26,707 bases of DNA from JADCCX01 sp031378805 (GCA_031378805.1 JANNEO010000094.1:1-26707), one strand, 5' to 3'. Counted from the first letter of the stretch, positions 8,520 to 17,612 are shown. Notes: generated by a model not told the origin, from the letters alone. Program-made: numbers and translations.

Positions 8520-9170
8520 TCACGCCGATTTCTTCATGCCAATCTTGAATTTCGCCGCCGTCTTGGCCTTGACCTCGTCCAGCGTCACACCGTCCGCCAG
8601 TTCGATCAAGGTGAGACCGCCCTTCTTTTTATCGACCTTGAACACGGCCAGATCGGTCACGATCATGTCGACCACCTTCGCGCCGGTCAGCGGCAGGTTA
8701 CAGCGCTTGAGCACCTTCGACTCGCCCTTTGCCTCGTGTTCCATGACCACAACAACGCGCTTGACGCCGGCCACCAGGTCCATGGCGCCGCCCATGCCCT
8801 TCACCATCTTGCCCGGGATCATCCAATTCGCAAGATCACCATTCTCGGCAACCTGCATGGCCCCCAAGATCGACAGATCGATATGGCCGCCACGGATCAT
8901 TGCGAAACTGTCTGAAGAGGAAAAATAGCTCGTCGTGGGCAATTCCGTGATGGTCTGCTTGCCCGCATTGATGAGATCGGGATCTTCGTCACCCTCATAC
9001 GGGAACGGACCCATGCCCAGCATTCCGTTCTCGCTCTGGAGCTGCACGGCCATGCCCTTGGGAATGTAGTTCGACACAAGCGTCGGAATGCCGATGCCGA
9101 GGTTGACGTAGAAACCGTCCTTCAGTTCCTTCGCAGCGCGGGCCGCCATCTGGTCACGGGTCCAGGCCAT
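8520..9170 (-). CDS. scoB: 3-oxoacid CoA-transferase, subunit B
   Basis: 216 residues, the standard length for the beta subunit of class I CoA-transferases. The catalytic glutamate is E47 in the SENGMLGMG motif, which forms the glutamyl-CoA thioester. NLGIGIPTLV at 23-32 and the GGHIDLSILGAMQV region near 93-106 support the family. With the A subunit it moves CoA from succinyl-CoA to acetoacetate or a related 3-oxoacid in ketone-body, polyhydroxybutyrate or 3-oxoadipate use. The substrate cannot be separated here, though the sequence resembles SCOT rather than PcaJ. AGGAG precedes the ATG, and the gene follows subunit A after 56 nt. Confidence 0.96.
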   Translation of the reverse strand: MAWTRDQMAARAAKELKDGFYVNLGIGIPTLVSNYIPKGMAVQLQSENGMLGMGPFPYEGDEDPDLINAGKQTITELPTTSYFSSSDSFAMIRGGHIDLSILGAMQVAENGDLANWMIPGKMVKGMGGAMDLVAGVKRVVVVMEHEAKGESKVLKRCNLPLTGAKVVDMIVTDLAVFKVDKKKGGLTLIELADGVTLDEVKAKTAAKFKIGMKKSA

Positions 9171-9226
9171 GGGTGCTCTCCTGATGTCTGAGATATGGTT
9201 TGGCGTTTGCTGGTGAAATCTGAGTG

Positions 9227-9940
9227 TTACGTTGACTTGGCGGGACGTGGGCGCGTGGTGCGCTGCTCGATGCGCTTGACTGGATTGACCAGCTCGATCA
9301 TGCGCTGAACAAAGATGCCCGGCGTGTGAATATGATCCGGATCAATCTTGCCTGCCTTCACGATCTTCTCGGCCTGCACCACCGTCACCTTGCCTGCTGT
9401 CGCCATCATCGGGTTGAAATTGCGCGCTGTCTTGCGGAACACCAGGTTGCCCTCGGTATCTGCCTTCCAGGCGTGGACCAGTGAAAGGTCGGCAACCAGT
9501 CCCTTTTCCATCATGAATATCTCGCCGTTGAACATCTTCACCGGCTTTCCCTTGGCAATGATCGTGCCCACACCCGTCTTGGTGTAGAAGCCCGGAATTC
9601 CAGCCCCACCTGCGCGAATGCGCTCTGCCAGGGTGCCCTGCGGGTTGAACTCCAGCTTCAGCGCGCCAGACAAATACTGCTCGGCAAACAGCTTGTTTTC
9701 ACCGACGTAGGACGAGATCATCTTCTTGATCTGCTTGGTCTCGAGCAGGATACCGAGGCCAGCCCCATCAACGCCTGCATTGTTCGAAATCACGGTCAGC
9801 CCCGTGACTCCTGAATCGCGCACAGCCTTGATCAGCACATCGGGGATGCCACAGAGGCCAAAGCCACCCGACATGATGACCATGTTGTTCTTCAGCAACC
9901 CCGCCAGGGCTGCCGTTGCATCCGAATAGACTTTGCTCAT
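9227..9940 (-). CDS. scoA: 3-oxoacid CoA-transferase, subunit A
   Basis: 237 residues, typical of the alpha subunit. GGFGLCGIP at 25-33, SNNAGVDGAGLG at 52-63, SSYVGEN at 76-82 and the GGAGIPGFYTKTGVGT stretch from 111 are signature segments. It pairs with subunit B, which carries the catalytic glutamate, in the downstream gene. The start at 9940 gives the canonical MSKVYSD N-terminus with GAGG upstream; the frame stays open a further 108 nt, but that extension looks non-coding. Divergent from the AsmA-like gene, 156 bp away. Confidence 0.96.
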   Translation of the reverse strand: MSKVYSDATAALAGLLKNNMVIMSGGFGLCGIPDVLIKAVRDSGVTGLTVISNNAGVDGAGLGILLETKQIKKMISSYVGENKLFAEQYLSGALKLEFNPQGTLAERIRAGGAGIPGFYTKTGVGTIIAKGKPVKMFNGEIFMMEKGLVADLSLVHAWKADTEGNLVFRKTARNFNPMMATAGKVTVVQAEKIVKAGKIDPDHIHTPGIFVQRMIELVNPVKRIEQRTTRPRPAKST

Positions 9941-10096
9941 GAGGCCCTCATGCTGCCCTGCGGGAACAACGCTTCGCGCTGAATATGAATTCCTGCATAT
10001 GGTTCCCCGCGCCACGCGGCAAGAGGCTTTCGCCAATCTCCTCAACACGTGCGGGGGCCTTTTGCACAGGCTGGCATTCCGCTACGAAGAGCATCC

Positions 10097-11878
10097 ATGC
10101 ACACAACACTCCATCGGCTTCAGCACTTGCGCCGGATAGCGAAATCGCCGCTGGGCCTCAGCCTCGCCGTGCTGCTGACCATGATCATTCTGCTGGGATC
10201 GATCCGTTGGCCGCTCTCGGGAGACGTGCTTGGAACCCACCTCCGCCAAGCGCTGGAACGCAACACCGGCTACAGCATAGAACGCCTTGGAAATGTCCAT
10301 TTCACAGGGCTGCCATGGCCGACCCTTCAGGTCGAGAACCTTGTGCTGATCAAGCCATCGTCTCCGCAGGAACGGATCACCGCCCCCCTGCTGAAGGCGC
10401 GTCTCAACCTTGGCTCATGGCTCCTGGGCGATCCCAAGGTGGTCGCCCTCTCGCTCTTCGATCCCGTGATCCATCACGAATCAAACATGGCCATCAGCGA
10501 AACGGAGGCATTGTCGACCGCGCTGTTCCATTTTCTCACCCGCGAACGCCGCCCGGAATTGAAAAGCCTGCGCATCACACGCGGCACGATCCTGCTCGAT
10601 GGCCGCCCCTGGATGAATGACGTGCTGCTCAACGTGACCAACGCGACAGGCTCTGACCTGCGCCTGCGGGCCGATGGCTTTTACAGGTCGAAACCGATCG
10701 CAATCAAAGCCGATATCGGCCAGGGCGGCCCTCCGGACCGCCGTCCATTCAACTGGATCGTGGCCGTGCCCAGCGCCAATGCCCGGTTCGACGGCATCCT
10801 GTTCAGTCCGAAATCGCTCGATGCCGAAGGAATCATGTCGCTGACTATTCTTGACGGACCGGAACTCGCTGGAGCGCTCGAACTGGGACGGCGCCAAGCA
10901 GCCTTTTTCACGGATACGAAGCTCGAAGGTCAGGCGCGGATCGTCTGGCCAGTGATTCAGATCAAGGATGCCTTGATCACGCGGGCCAAAGAGCAGATCG
11001 ACGGATCGGTGGAAGTCACGCTGGACAAACGCTCTCCGGCACTTTCGGCCACGCTGGACACCAAGCGCCTCGATCTCACGCCCCTGCTGTCCACACTCAA
11101 TGGACAAGCACCCCCATCAGCAGGGCTGCGGCCAACCGATCCCGTGGCGTTCAGCGTGATTCAAGGCGCGAGAATAGACCTGCGCCTATCGACTGAAACT
11201 CTGCAGATCGGACCTCTCGCAATCGGGAGAGCGGCGCTGTCCGGACATCTGCGCGAGGGGCGGGTTGAAGTCCTTCTCAGCGAGGGCAGCATTGGCAATG
11301 GCGCGATCAAAGGGCGCATGTCCCTTGGCCCGACTCAGGCTCCCTCACAAGGTCTTGAACTCAAGGCACAAGGCAGTTTTGAACGGTTGGACCTTGGTGA
11401 GCTTCTTGCTACGGCAGGGCTTGGTCGGCCACGCGGGATCGCTGCTGGCCAGTTCGCACTCCAGACCAGTGGCCCATCCTGGGCGGCACTCGTCAAGGCA
11501 TTGGATGGCCGGATTCAGGCGTCGATACGGGAGGGAGAACTGCAAGGTGTTGACCTTGATCGGCTTGCTGGTCGCATAGAGCGAACGCTTGCAGGAAGCA
11601 TCCCGCTCGAAGGGAGAACCCGTTTTCAAAGCCTTGGGCTGCATCTGAGAATCACGCAAGGACTCGCTACACTCAGCGAAGGGCTGCTGGTGACGCCAAC
11701 GCTGCGCATACCGCTTGAAGGAAACATCAACATTCCAGACCAGAGATTTGATATTACAGCCAGAATTCAACCCGGCAATGACGGCCAGAAAGCTGGTGAG
11801 ATGCGCCTCAGGCTGGAAGGGCCATGGTCTGCACCAACGCTGACACCCGACATGATCGGTCGGGGCGGTCGCAGTTGA
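10097..11878 (+). CDS. AsmA family protein
   Basis: 593 residues with one N-terminal membrane anchor (about 18-36), then a long envelope-side domain. The segment after the anchor has the AsmA pattern of a lipid-transfer beta-strand fold: NTGYSIERLGNVHFTGLPWPTLQVENL near 55-80. The C-terminal third carries the conserved AsmA region (LQTSGPSWAALVKALDGRIQASIREGELQGVDL) and a PLEGNINIPDQRFDI strand pair. AsmA-like proteins are thought to bridge inner and outer membranes and affect lipid transport or outer-membrane assembly. ATG 10097 is preferred over GTG 10049 because it places the anchor normally. Ends 9 nt from the convergent polyamine permease. Confidence 0.88.
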   Translation: MHTTLHRLQHLRRIAKSPLGLSLAVLLTMIILLGSIRWPLSGDVLGTHLRQALERNTGYSIERLGNVHFTGLPWPTLQVENLVLIKPSSPQERITAPLLKARLNLGSWLLGDPKVVALSLFDPVIHHESNMAISETEALSTALFHFLTRERRPELKSLRITRGTILLDGRPWMNDVLLNVTNATGSDLRLRADGFYRSKPIAIKADIGQGGPPDRRPFNWIVAVPSANARFDGILFSPKSLDAEGIMSLTILDGPELAGALELGRRQAAFFTDTKLEGQARIVWPVIQIKDALITRAKEQIDGSVEVTLDKRSPALSATLDTKRLDLTPLLSTLNGQAPPSAGLRPTDPVAFSVIQGARIDLRLSTETLQIGPLAIGRAALSGHLREGRVEVLLSEGSIGNGAIKGRMSLGPTQAPSQGLELKAQGSFERLDLGELLATAGLGRPRGIAAGQFALQTSGPSWAALVKALDGRIQASIREGELQGVDLDRLAGRIERTLAGSIPLEGRTRFQSLGLHLRITQGLATLSEGLLVTPTLRIPLEGNINIPDQRFDITARIQPGNDGQKAGEMRLRLEGPWSAPTLTPDMIGRGGRS

Positions 11879-11887
11879 CGCAAGCTG

Positions 11888-12679
11888 TCATCCTTTATCC
11901 CCAAGGCCGCGCTTCATGCCCAGGGTCACCACAAGCACAGTCACGGTCACGATGCCGATCAGCACGGTCGAAATCGCGTTGATCTCCGGCGTCACGCCGA
12001 GGCGCACCTGGCTGTAGATCCGCATGGGCAGCGTGGTGGCACCCGGCCCCGAAGTAAAGCTCGCAATCACCAGATCATCGAGCGACAGGGTGAACGCCAG
12101 CATCCAGCCCGTTGCGACGGCGGGAAGCGCAACCGGCAATGTCACCAGCATGAACGCCTTCAGCGGCGCAGCTCCCAGATCCATGGCCGCATCTTCAAGA
12201 TTGCGGTCCATGCTCACCAGGCGGGACTGCACAATCACCGCAACAAAACTGGAGGTGAACGTGACATGGGCAATGGCGACGGTCCAGAACCCGCGATCCA
12301 GACCCAGCGCGATGAACAGCAGCAACAGCGAGAGGCCGGTGATGATTTCCGGCATCACCAGAGGCGCAAACCCCATGAAGGCCAGAAGACGTCTGCCCCG
12401 GAAAGGCCCAAGCCGTGTCAGAGAGAGTGCAAGTGCCGTTCCAATCAGCGTAGCGACAGTCGCCGACACCAAAGCCAGCCGCAGCGAAATCCACGCGGCC
12501 TGCATCAGCGGCTCGTTCTTCAGCAATCCGGAATACCATTGCGTGGAGAACCCGCCCCACACCGTGACCAGCCGCGAGGCATTGAAGCTGTAGATCACGA
12601 GGATCAGGATCGGCAGGTAAAGAAAGGCCAAGCCCAGCACCAGGGCCGAGAGATTGACAGCAGAGAGACCCTTCCTCAT
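11888..12679 (-). CDS. potC: Polyamine-type ABC transporter permease (PotC/PotI-like)
   Basis: 263 residues with six predicted membrane helices. The EAA loop DAAMDLGAAPLKAFMLVTLP at 163-182 docks onto the ATPase. FTLSLDDLVIASFTSGPGATTLPMRIYSQVR near 195-225 is the usual C-terminal signature of PotC/PotI permeases. Its start overlaps the stop of the upstream permease gene by 4 nt (ATGA), so the two are translationally coupled. It should form the heterodimeric channel for putrescine, spermidine or a related cation. Last gene of the minus-strand run. Confidence 0.93.
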   Translation of the reverse strand: MRKGLSAVNLSALVLGLAFLYLPILILVIYSFNASRLVTVWGGFSTQWYSGLLKNEPLMQAAWISLRLALVSATVATLIGTALALSLTRLGPFRGRRLLAFMGFAPLVMPEIITGLSLLLLFIALGLDRGFWTVAIAHVTFTSSFVAVIVQSRLVSMDRNLEDAAMDLGAAPLKAFMLVTLPVALPAVATGWMLAFTLSLDDLVIASFTSGPGATTLPMRIYSQVRLGVTPEINAISTVLIGIVTVTVLVVTLGMKRGLGDKG

Positions 12680-13587
12680 CCCGCCACTCCTGAAACGGCA
12701 CGCCGCTGACCATAGAGGATAGGCACGGCCAGAATGGCGAGCAGCACGATGGCGATGGCAGAAGCGATCGGCCAGTCCCGGTTGCTAAAGAACTCGGTCC
12801 AGATCAGGCGTCCGACCATCAGCGTGTCCGAACCACCAAGCAGGTCAGGGATGATGAATTCCCCCATGACGGGGATGAAGACCAGCACGCAACCGCCGAT
12901 GATGCCAGGCAGCGACAGCGGCAGCGTGACACGCCAGAAGGCTTGGGTGGGCGTGCAGCCCAAATCCTGCGCTGCCTCCACAAGTGCCGGGTCATGCCGT
13001 TCCAGCGCCGCGTAGAGCGGCAGCACCATGAAAGGCAGGTAGGAATAGACGATGCCGATCTGTACCGCGATCTCTGTATTCAGGATTTCGAGTGGTGTCG
13101 TGATCACGCCGAGCCACAACAGGAATTGGTTGAGCAGGCCCTCCTGCTTCAGGATTGCGATCCAGGCGTAAACCCGGATCAGGAAACTCGTCCAGAACGG
13201 CATCACGATCAGCGCGATCAGCAGCGGCCGCCAGCGGCGACTGGCCCGTGCCATGGCAAGCGCCAGCGGATAGCCCACCAGCAGCGTCAGTACCGTGCCG
13301 ACAAGCGCGATCCGCAACGAGGTGATGAATGCCGACGCATAAAGACCATCAGTGAACACGGTCACGTAATTCTCGAGGTCGAGACCAGCCAGGAAATCCG
13401 TGACGCCCTCCCATCCCCGCGACCAGTCGAGCTGCGGGCGATATGGCGGCTGCAACGAGGCAGGATCGGAAAGGCTGATCCGCAGGATGATCAGGAAAGG
13501 CGCCAGGAAAAACACACATAGCCACAGGAACGGCAGGCCAATGAGCGCCCTCAGGCCCCAATCCCGTTGCTGACTGACCTGCCGCAC
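12676..13587 (-). CDS. potB: Polyamine-type ABC transporter permease (PotB/PotH-like)
   Basis: 303 residues with six predicted membrane helices. MPFWTSFLIRVYAWIAIL at 129-146, NTEIAVQIGIVYSYLPFMVLPLYAAL around 170-195 and the EAA loop EAAQDLGCTPTQAFWRVTLP at 204-223 are classic for PotB/PotH. The FIPVMGEFIIPDLLGGSDTLMVG segment follows. It sits 4 nt after the ATPase gene and overlaps the second permease by 4 nt. Confidence 0.94.
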   Translation of the reverse strand: MRQVSQQRDWGLRALIGLPFLWLCVFFLAPFLIILRISLSDPASLQPPYRPQLDWSRGWEGVTDFLAGLDLENYVTVFTDGLYASAFITSLRIALVGTVLTLLVGYPLALAMARASRRWRPLLIALIVMPFWTSFLIRVYAWIAILKQEGLLNQFLLWLGVITTPLEILNTEIAVQIGIVYSYLPFMVLPLYAALERHDPALVEAAQDLGCTPTQAFWRVTLPLSLPGIIGGCVLVFIPVMGEFIIPDLLGGSDTLMVGRLIWTEFFSNRDWPIASAIAIVLLAILAVPILYGQRRAVSGVAG

Positions 13588-13591
13588 GCGC

Positions 13592-14692
13592 TCAGTCCCT
13601 CAGCAACTGTGCGTCACCAGCCCGAAAGCCGATGACGATCTCTGATCCTGCCGCGAAACTGGCGTCAGAGCTGGTCGAGGCAACAACGGCCTGTAGCATA
13701 TCGCCATCCTTGCCCCTCAGGCGATAGGCGACCTGTGCGCCCAGACGCGCCCGATCAATCACGCGGGCTGGCAACCAATGGTCGGCATCAGGCCCCTCAC
13801 CTGTGCCAAGGCGCATGTGCTCCGGACGCAACGCCAGCCAATAGCCCTCACCCGCCGGTGCGCTGTTGGCCGCGACAGTCACCGTGCCCGGCACACCTTT
13901 TGCCGCCACCAGGGCACGGCCCTGCGAAAGTTCGGCAATGGTGGCCGGGAAAAGGTTCATTTCGCCAATGAAATCGGCAATATAGCGGTTTGCCGGTCTG
14001 TCATAGAGTGTGCCCGGAGCATCGACCTGGACGATCTCGCCCTTGCGCATCACCGCGATACGATCAGAGAGTGCCATCGCTTCATCCTGGTCATGCGTGA
14101 CCACGACGAACGTGGTGCCTGACAGGGCCTGGATGCGCTTCAACTCCCCCTGCGTTTCCTTGCGCAGACGCTTGTCGAGCGCTCCAAGCGGCTCGTCGAG
14201 CAGCAAGACCTTCGGCTGGCGGGCAAGCGCGCGCGCCAAGGCGACACGCTGGCGCTGTCCGCCCGAGAGTTGGTCCGGCTTGCGCTTCGCCAGCTCCTGC
14301 ATCTGCACAAGACCAAGCATTGCATCCACCCGGCTTGCGACTGCCTTGCGGTCCAATCCCAGCCGCTTCACGCCAAACGCGATGTTGCTCCACACCGACA
14401 GATGTGGAAACAGCGCATAGCTCTGGAACATCATGTTGACCGATCGCAAATGTGGCGGCACGCCAGCCAGATCAGCACCGTCAATGGCGATTTGCCCCGC
14501 ATCAGGGTCTTCGAACCCGGCGATCAGGCGCATCAGCGTGGTCTTGCCACACCCCGATGGCCCCAGCAGCGAGAAAAACTCACCCCGGCAAATGTCAAGG
14601 GAAACGCCATTGAGCGCGGTCACCCCACCAAAGCGTTTGGAAACGCCATGGATCGAAACAAAGGCGGAATCAGCCGTGGCGGGCGCAATCAT
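13592..14692 (-). CDS. potA: Polyamine-type ABC transporter ATP-binding protein (PotA/PotG-like)
   Basis: Cytoplasmic ATPase, 366 residues from ATG 14692. Three residues upstream lies an alternative TTG start (14701), and a TAG stop sits directly before that, so no longer start is possible. Numbered from the TTG, it shows Walker A GPSGCGKT (47-54), Q-loop FQSYALFPH, signature LSGGQRQ (145-151), Walker B VLLLDE (165-170) and switch histidine H203. After about 245 a C-terminal TOBE-type regulatory domain follows, as in PotA/PotG and FbpC. The coupled downstream permeases make polyamine uptake the likeliest role. No binding protein gene is adjacent. The start lies 21 nt after the LCCL gene stop. 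Confidence 0.93.
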   Translation of the reverse strand: MIAPATADSAFVSIHGVSKRFGGVTALNGVSLDICRGEFFSLLGPSGCGKTTLMRLIAGFEDPDAGQIAIDGADLAGVPPHLRSVNMMFQSYALFPHLSVWSNIAFGVKRLGLDRKAVASRVDAMLGLVQMQELAKRKPDQLSGGQRQRVALARALARQPKVLLLDEPLGALDKRLRKETQGELKRIQALSGTTFVVVTHDQDEAMALSDRIAVMRKGEIVQVDAPGTLYDRPANRYIADFIGEMNLFPATIAELSQGRALVAAKGVPGTVTVAANSAPAGEGYWLALRPEHMRLGTGEGPDADHWLPARVIDRARLGAQVAYRLRGKDGDMLQAVVASTSSDASFAAGSEIVIGFRAGDAQLLRD

Positions 14693-14713
14693 CTGCGCCA
14701 ACTAGCACATCGA

Positions 14714-15100
14714 TCAAATCGCTGACAGTTTCCAGGCGTGCGGAAAATTACCGTAGTCCGATGTGGTCACGCCGTGGCGGGTCGTGCCAGGATAGCTGTC
14801 GAGGGCAGCCGCGACCGTGACGCGCAGCACGGCGGTTTCGTCGACTTTCAGCAAGCCGCAATGGACAGCAGCGGCCGACAGCGCCGAATCGCGGGTGTAG
14901 GTATCCGTCCCCCATACCTGCCCCTCTGTCGCGCCCTTGATGCGGAAGTAGTAAGTGGCTCCCGTCTTGTCGCACAGGCCATGCATGGAGCTGGGCGCAT
15001 CCGACGCGACATAATTCTGATCCAGCAGCTTCTTGAGCTGCCGACGCGTCAATTTTCCGCGATGGTCGAAATATGCCACCAGTTCTTGCACGACCTTCAT
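14714..15100 (-). CDS. LCCL domain-containing protein
   Basis: 128 residues. The C-terminal part (about 62-128) matches the LCCL fold: QVWGTDTYTRDSALSAAAVHCGLL at 61-84, then YPGTTRHGVTTSDYGNFPHAWKL from 103. LCCL is best known from animal extracellular proteins and occurs sporadically in bacteria; it is thought to bind ligands. The N-terminal 50 residues (KLTRRQLKKLLDQNY) look like a short helical cap. No signal peptide is visible, so it is probably cytoplasmic. Six nt separate it from the VWA gene, so it belongs to the AAA+/VWA operon and may be its substrate, adaptor or effector. Confidence 0.8.
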   Translation of the reverse strand: MKVVQELVAYFDHRGKLTRRQLKKLLDQNYVASDAPSSMHGLCDKTGATYYFRIKGATEGQVWGTDTYTRDSALSAAAVHCGLLKVDETAVLRVTVAAALDSYPGTTRHGVTTSDYGNFPHAWKLSAI

Positions 15101-15106
15101 GGCGCG

Positions 15107-16357
15107 TTACCCCTTCTGCATGGTGATGACCCGCCCATAGGGCGGAGAGAATGTTGTCGATTCCCCAGGAATGGCCCACAGAACCGCATAAGGCATCGGG
15201 TCGGGGGGATAGCTGATATCGCCGTCCGTGATGATGATCGCCGCTGTAACGCGGGGGTCTTCAGAAAGAGACAGCATCGCCGGGGTCAGGTCACTGCCGC
15301 CAAACCCGCGAATGTCATATTCCGCCAACTCGGTCGGCGAGAGCATCTCGTCGCCTGTCACTGCCGTGTCGCACTGAATCACGCGGATATCGTCGATGCC
15401 CGTTGCCTCGCAGAAATCCGCAATGGCACCCAGGGCGGCGGGAATCTCGCCGATCATCGAGCCGCTGGTGTCGAGCACAACGTTGAGCATCATGGACTGG
15501 CGCTGCCGTCCCGGCATGACGATGTCCGTGCGTTCAGCCCCGCGCCGCGATGCCCGCATGAAAGTCCGCTCGCCCGGCGATACACCCTCCAGCCAGCGCT
15601 GCAAGGCCACCTGCCACGGTGTACTGTAGATGCCGCGCAACGCCCGCACCTGTTGTTGCGTGGAGCCGCCATCGACGCCGCGTCCACGCATCACGCCCAA
15701 TGCTTTGGCGATGGCCATGCCCTTCGCGGCCAGTTCGCGCATGGCCTTGGCGCGGACTGTCTGCTCGGCGCTGTCTTCCGGAAACATCTCGCGCTCGCGC
15801 TTGGCATCAAGCACATCACCCGAGTTGCCTGATCCCGATTGCTTGGCCGCGCCCATCACCTGCTCCGCAGTTGCGGACTCGCCGTCCCAGACCTGCGTGC
15901 GCGACGCCGTAGAGGCACCATTGCGGCGCATCTCCAGCACGATTTCCTCGGCAGATTTTTCGCGTGCGCCGGGCATATCGAGGCCCCCGGCGGGAATTTT
16001 CTGCACACCAAGCGCATGGCGCAGGATATCGTTGATGATGTAATCATGAGCATAGTTGAACTCGAGCCGCCCCGAGCCAACCGCGCGGTCATGGGTTCTG
16101 AGCGCCAGGTGCAGCAGCTCATGGGCGAGCACGAACAACAAGTCCGCCGCCGAAAGGCGTGCCGTGAAGGTGGGGTTGGCAACCAGACGGCCAGACGCGA
16201 AAATGCCCATGGTCGGCACGCTCTCATCAAGCGCCACGCGCACGGCAGCGGCCAATCCCGCAAGGTGCGGAAACGGCACGGTGACCAGCCGCAAACCACG
16301 CAGGATGCGCTCGAGCGATGCCCTCTCCGCCGCCGACTGGGAAGCGACAGCGCTCAT
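15107..16357 (-). CDS. DUF2201-type protein: putative metallopeptidase domain plus VWA-like domain
   Basis: 416 residues in two domains. The N-terminal domain has a zinc-peptidase-like HELLH at 79-83 followed by H89, D90 and NYAHDYIIND at 101-110, as in the putative metallopeptidase domain of DUF2201 proteins. A charged linker of about 130-240 follows. The C-terminal VWA-like domain starts near 289 with the metal-site motif DTSGS at 296-300, then SDLTPAM at 355-361 and ITDGDI at 376-381, so the metal-ion-dependent adhesion site looks complete. DUF2201 proteins are routinely encoded beside MoxR-type ATPases, as here, with a 4-nt overlap. The target is unknown. Peptidase activity is plausible from the motif but not shown. 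Confidence 0.9.
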   Translation of the reverse strand: MSAVASQSAAERASLERILRGLRLVTVPFPHLAGLAAAVRVALDESVPTMGIFASGRLVANPTFTARLSAADLLFVLAHELLHLALRTHDRAVGSGRLEFNYAHDYIINDILRHALGVQKIPAGGLDMPGAREKSAEEIVLEMRRNGASTASRTQVWDGESATAEQVMGAAKQSGSGNSGDVLDAKREREMFPEDSAEQTVRAKAMRELAAKGMAIAKALGVMRGRGVDGGSTQQQVRALRGIYSTPWQVALQRWLEGVSPGERTFMRASRRGAERTDIVMPGRQRQSMMLNVVLDTSGSMIGEIPAALGAIADFCEATGIDDIRVIQCDTAVTGDEMLSPTELAEYDIRGFGGSDLTPAMLSLSEDPRVTAAIIITDGDISYPPDPMPYAVLWAIPGESTTFSPPYGRVITMQKG

Positions 16358-17388
16358 GCCGCAGCCACCTTGCGCATCAGGTCATACATGGCGCGCTCGG
16401 CGCCCAGCGCTCCCCATTTCTCGACCATGTCGGTCAGAAGAATCAGCTGGTGCTCCTGTGACAGGCTGCGCAGGAAACGGTTGATCAGGCGTGGTGGCAA
16501 ATCATCCGCCCTGCCATCGCGCACGAACTGCCGGATACAGTCGAGGATGAACCAGCGGGCAGAGTCACCCTTGGGCAAAAGCTCCGGCTTTCGCAGATAG
16601 TGTTCGATAGGCTGCAATGGTCCCATGCTCTCCTCGGCCAGGGCGCAGAACACAGCCGCATCCTCCGGTGAGAGCCGCCCGAAGGCGAGAGCACGGCGTG
16701 TTTCGTTCGTCAGCATTCCGGCCTTCTCCGCCAGATCGAGCGCACGCGACAGCAAAGACCAAGAGCGCGGCGTGGAGAACGGCACGGGATCGGCGGGAAC
16801 AGTCCGCATCAGCGCATCGGGAACCGTGGTGATGAAGCTGCGGACATCACGCCGGACGCCACTGCGCTGCGCCCAGGCCAGCCATTCATCCACATCGTGC
16901 CGAATTTGCAGGATGGTCACGCGGTTGACCAGCGCGGAACTCATGGCCCGCACAAGGGCGCGGTCCTGCAAGCGGTTGCCAGCCGCCACCACCCAGGTGC
17001 CAGCGGGCAATGCGTGCTCACCCAGGCGACGCTCCAGCAGGAGCGAATAGAAGGCTTTCTGGATGTCGGGTGCGCAAGCTGGCAACTCATCGAGAAACAG
17101 GCAGAACGGCTCCGGCCGCTCAGGCAGCAGAATGCGCGGTGGGCAGAACACCGAACGCTCCCCCACGATGCGGGGAACGCCGCTTACATCCTCCGGCGCG
17201 ATCTGGGTGCCCAGCAGAGAGCGACATGGAAGGCCCGCCTCCCGCGCCGCTTCATAAACCATCTCGGACTTGCCAATTCCCGGTGCCGACAGCAGCAGGA
17301 AACTCTGCTCCTGCGCCATGCACTTGATGAGGTTCTTCGCCTGGCGAAGTGTGACGATCTCGGTGAACGCGGTCTGACTGGCAGACAT
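16354..17388 (-). CDS. MoxR-type AAA+ ATPase
   Basis: 344 residues. Walker A SAPGIGKS spans 34-41, Walker B LFLDEL is at 97-102, and a sensor-1 asparagine is in AAGNRLQDRA (N138). A lid domain with STPRSW near 221 follows. TQIAPEDVSGVPRI near 61-74 is typical of MoxR-like ATPases, which act as chaperones that remodel or activate protein partners together with VWA proteins. The start at 17388 has GGAGGAG 7 nt upstream, the strongest ribosome binding site of the operon, so this is the first gene. Its stop overlaps the start of the VWA gene by 4 nt. Confidence 0.9.
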   Translation of the reverse strand: MSASQTAFTEIVTLRQAKNLIKCMAQEQSFLLLSAPGIGKSEMVYEAAREAGLPCRSLLGTQIAPEDVSGVPRIVGERSVFCPPRILLPERPEPFCLFLDELPACAPDIQKAFYSLLLERRLGEHALPAGTWVVAAGNRLQDRALVRAMSSALVNRVTILQIRHDVDEWLAWAQRSGVRRDVRSFITTVPDALMRTVPADPVPFSTPRSWSLLSRALDLAEKAGMLTNETRRALAFGRLSPEDAAVFCALAEESMGPLQPIEHYLRKPELLPKGDSARWFILDCIRQFVRDGRADDLPPRLINRFLRSLSQEHQLILLTDMVEKWGALGAERAMYDLMRKVAAA

Positions 17389-17612
17389 GGGGCCCTCCTC
17401 CGAATGGGTGCATCCACGCCATTCCGCCAGGATACGGCGGATCGGGATTCCGGAGCCGCCTGGACCATCAGGGAATTAGGCACGCTGCCATGAAGCGGCC
17501 ATGACCGTGCCATTCGGCTGCGGTTCACCAATTGAACGCGCCAAATTGCTGTCGACAAACGCAACAAGCGTAGGGAAAAGCGCTCAGTCTGGACGTCAGT
17601 TAAGGGAGAAGG

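Noticed and set aside
14738..15832. Plus-strand open frame of 364 codons
   Set aside because: Antisense to the LCCL and VWA genes, histidine- and arginine-rich low-quality sequence typical of GC-rich shadow frames.
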